Below are positions 5,220 through 5,635 of a DNA stretch of 5,635 bases, piece by piece. The position numbers were made by a program, and so were the translations under genes. Every line of letters starts with the position of its first letter. Positions within the stretch are counted from its first letter, which is position 1. Source of the stretch: Ramlibacter sp. (GTDB lineage: Bacteria; Pseudomonadota; Gammaproteobacteria; Burkholderiales; Burkholderiaceae_C); contig JANXVP010000446.1 in assembly GCA_025351615.1 (NCBI GenBank), forward strand, positions 1-5,635. The letters are read 5' to 3'. The notes under the pieces were generated by a model. It did no database searches and was not told where the DNA came from. It saw only the letters and a list, made by a program, of their open reading frames with translations.

Positions 5220-5635
5220 ATGGAGAGTCAATTCACGGCGGGTTTGTCGACGCAGCAGGCGGTGCTGGTCAGCGTCGCGGCGTCGCAGGGTTCGGTCCCG
5301 CGCGAGGTTGGCGCCTGGATGGGGGTGTTCCGCGACCGTTTTGTCGGCACCATTGGCGGCGGCCATCTCGAACAGCAGGCAATTGAAGAGGCGCGCAGGC
5401 GGCTGGCTGGCGGCTCCGGCGAAGCAGTGCTCCGGTTTGCGCTGGGACCAGGCCTGGGCCAGTGCTGCGGCGGCGTGGTTCATCTGCGCTTCGAAGCGGT
5501 TGCCGCGGCCGATGCGCCAGCGCTGGCCAGCCGGCTGGCGCCGCGGCGAATCCCGGTGGCGTTGTTCGGCGGCGGCCACGGCGGCCGGGCCCGGGTCGCA
5601 GCACTCGGGCCTTTGCCGTTTGCTGTGCGCTGGAT
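5220..5635 (+). CDS. xdhC: Xanthine dehydrogenase accessory protein XdhC, N-terminal part
   Basis: The frame is open from ATG 5220-5222 (or the GTG just before, at 5217) to the end of the window, giving 138 residues of a protein that usually has about 250-340. XdhC binds molybdenum cofactor, promotes its sulfuration and delivers it to xanthine dehydrogenase, the enzyme that makes urate. Visible family motifs: VSVAASQGSVPRE (17-29), GTIGGGHLE (43-51), LGPGLGQCCGG (75-85) with the conserved Cys pair, and LFGGGHGGRA (115-124), the beginning of the Rossmann-like second domain where most relatives read FGAGHVG. LPFAVRW follows before the cut. It is transcribed away from the lipoprotein gene and is therefore the first gene of its transcript or nearly so, rather than directly following xdhB as in many xdhABC operons. 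Identity is secure; the C-terminal part cannot be judged. Confidence 0.92.
   Translation, partial: MESQFTAGLSTQQAVLVSVAASQGSVPREVGAWMGVFRDRFVGTIGGGHLEQQAIEEARRRLAGGSGEAVLRFALGPGLGQCCGGVVHLRFEAVAAADAPALASRLAPRRIPVALFGGGHGGRARVAALGPLPFAVRW

Noticed and set aside
5187..5604. Minus-strand open frames opposite the start of xdhC
   Set aside because: The plus strand carries unmistakable XdhC motifs throughout; the minus-strand products have none.
1..5635. Mobile elements, CRISPR arrays, tRNA/rRNA genes, riboswitches and intrinsic terminators
   Set aside because: I saw no direct repeat arrays, transposase motifs, cloverleaf-like sequences or hairpin plus T-tract signals; the small intergenic spaces leave little room for them.

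Overview
The window looks like the chromosome of a GC-rich betaproteobacterium. Base composition, and protein sequences resembling those of Oxalobacteraceae/Burkholderiales such as Massilia and its relatives, point that way; this is an inference from sequence style, not a search result. It carries a compact block of purine (urate/allantoin) catabolism genes next to the end of what I read as a beta-hydroxyaspartate cycle (BHAC) operon. There are no rRNA, tRNA, CRISPR or insertion-sequence signatures. No stretch over 300 bases lacks a gene; the longest gaps are two divergent promoter regions of about 80-100 bases.

Layout. (1) Bases 1-1427, plus strand: the C-terminal part of a DSD1-fold PLP enzyme (bhcC-like, beta-hydroxyaspartate aldolase), then a complete ornithine-cyclodeaminase/mu-crystallin family protein (bhcD-like, iminosuccinate reductase). 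(2) Bases 1439-4140, minus strand: puuE (metal-independent allantoinase), overlapping by 10 bases a fused gene that joins OHCU decarboxylase (UraD) to allantoate amidohydrolase (AllC). (3) Bases 4141-4221: a short divergent promoter region with a perfect TGTATACA palindrome. (4) Bases 4222-4575, plus strand: uraH (5-hydroxyisourate hydrolase). (5) Bases 4572-5120, minus strand: a small predicted lipoprotein with a TonB/TolA-like C-terminal segment, tail-to-tail with uraH and overlapping its stop codon. (6) Bases 5121-5219: a second divergent region with a short hairpin. (7) Bases 5220-5635, plus strand: the start of xdhC, the xanthine dehydrogenase maturation factor, running off the window.

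How they fit together. XdhC supports conversion of xanthine to urate. A urate oxidase that is not in this window would give 5-hydroxyisourate. UraH, the UraD half of the fusion, PuuE and the AllC half then carry it through OHCU, (S)-allantoin and allantoate to ureidoglycine. Downstream steps release ammonia and glyoxylate. BhcC condenses glyoxylate with glycine and BhcD reduces iminosuccinate to aspartate, so the neighbouring BHAC genes would turn purine-derived glyoxylate into a C4 compound without CO2 loss. That link is the most interesting reading of the window. It rests on gene identity plus proximity and is not proven by the sequence.
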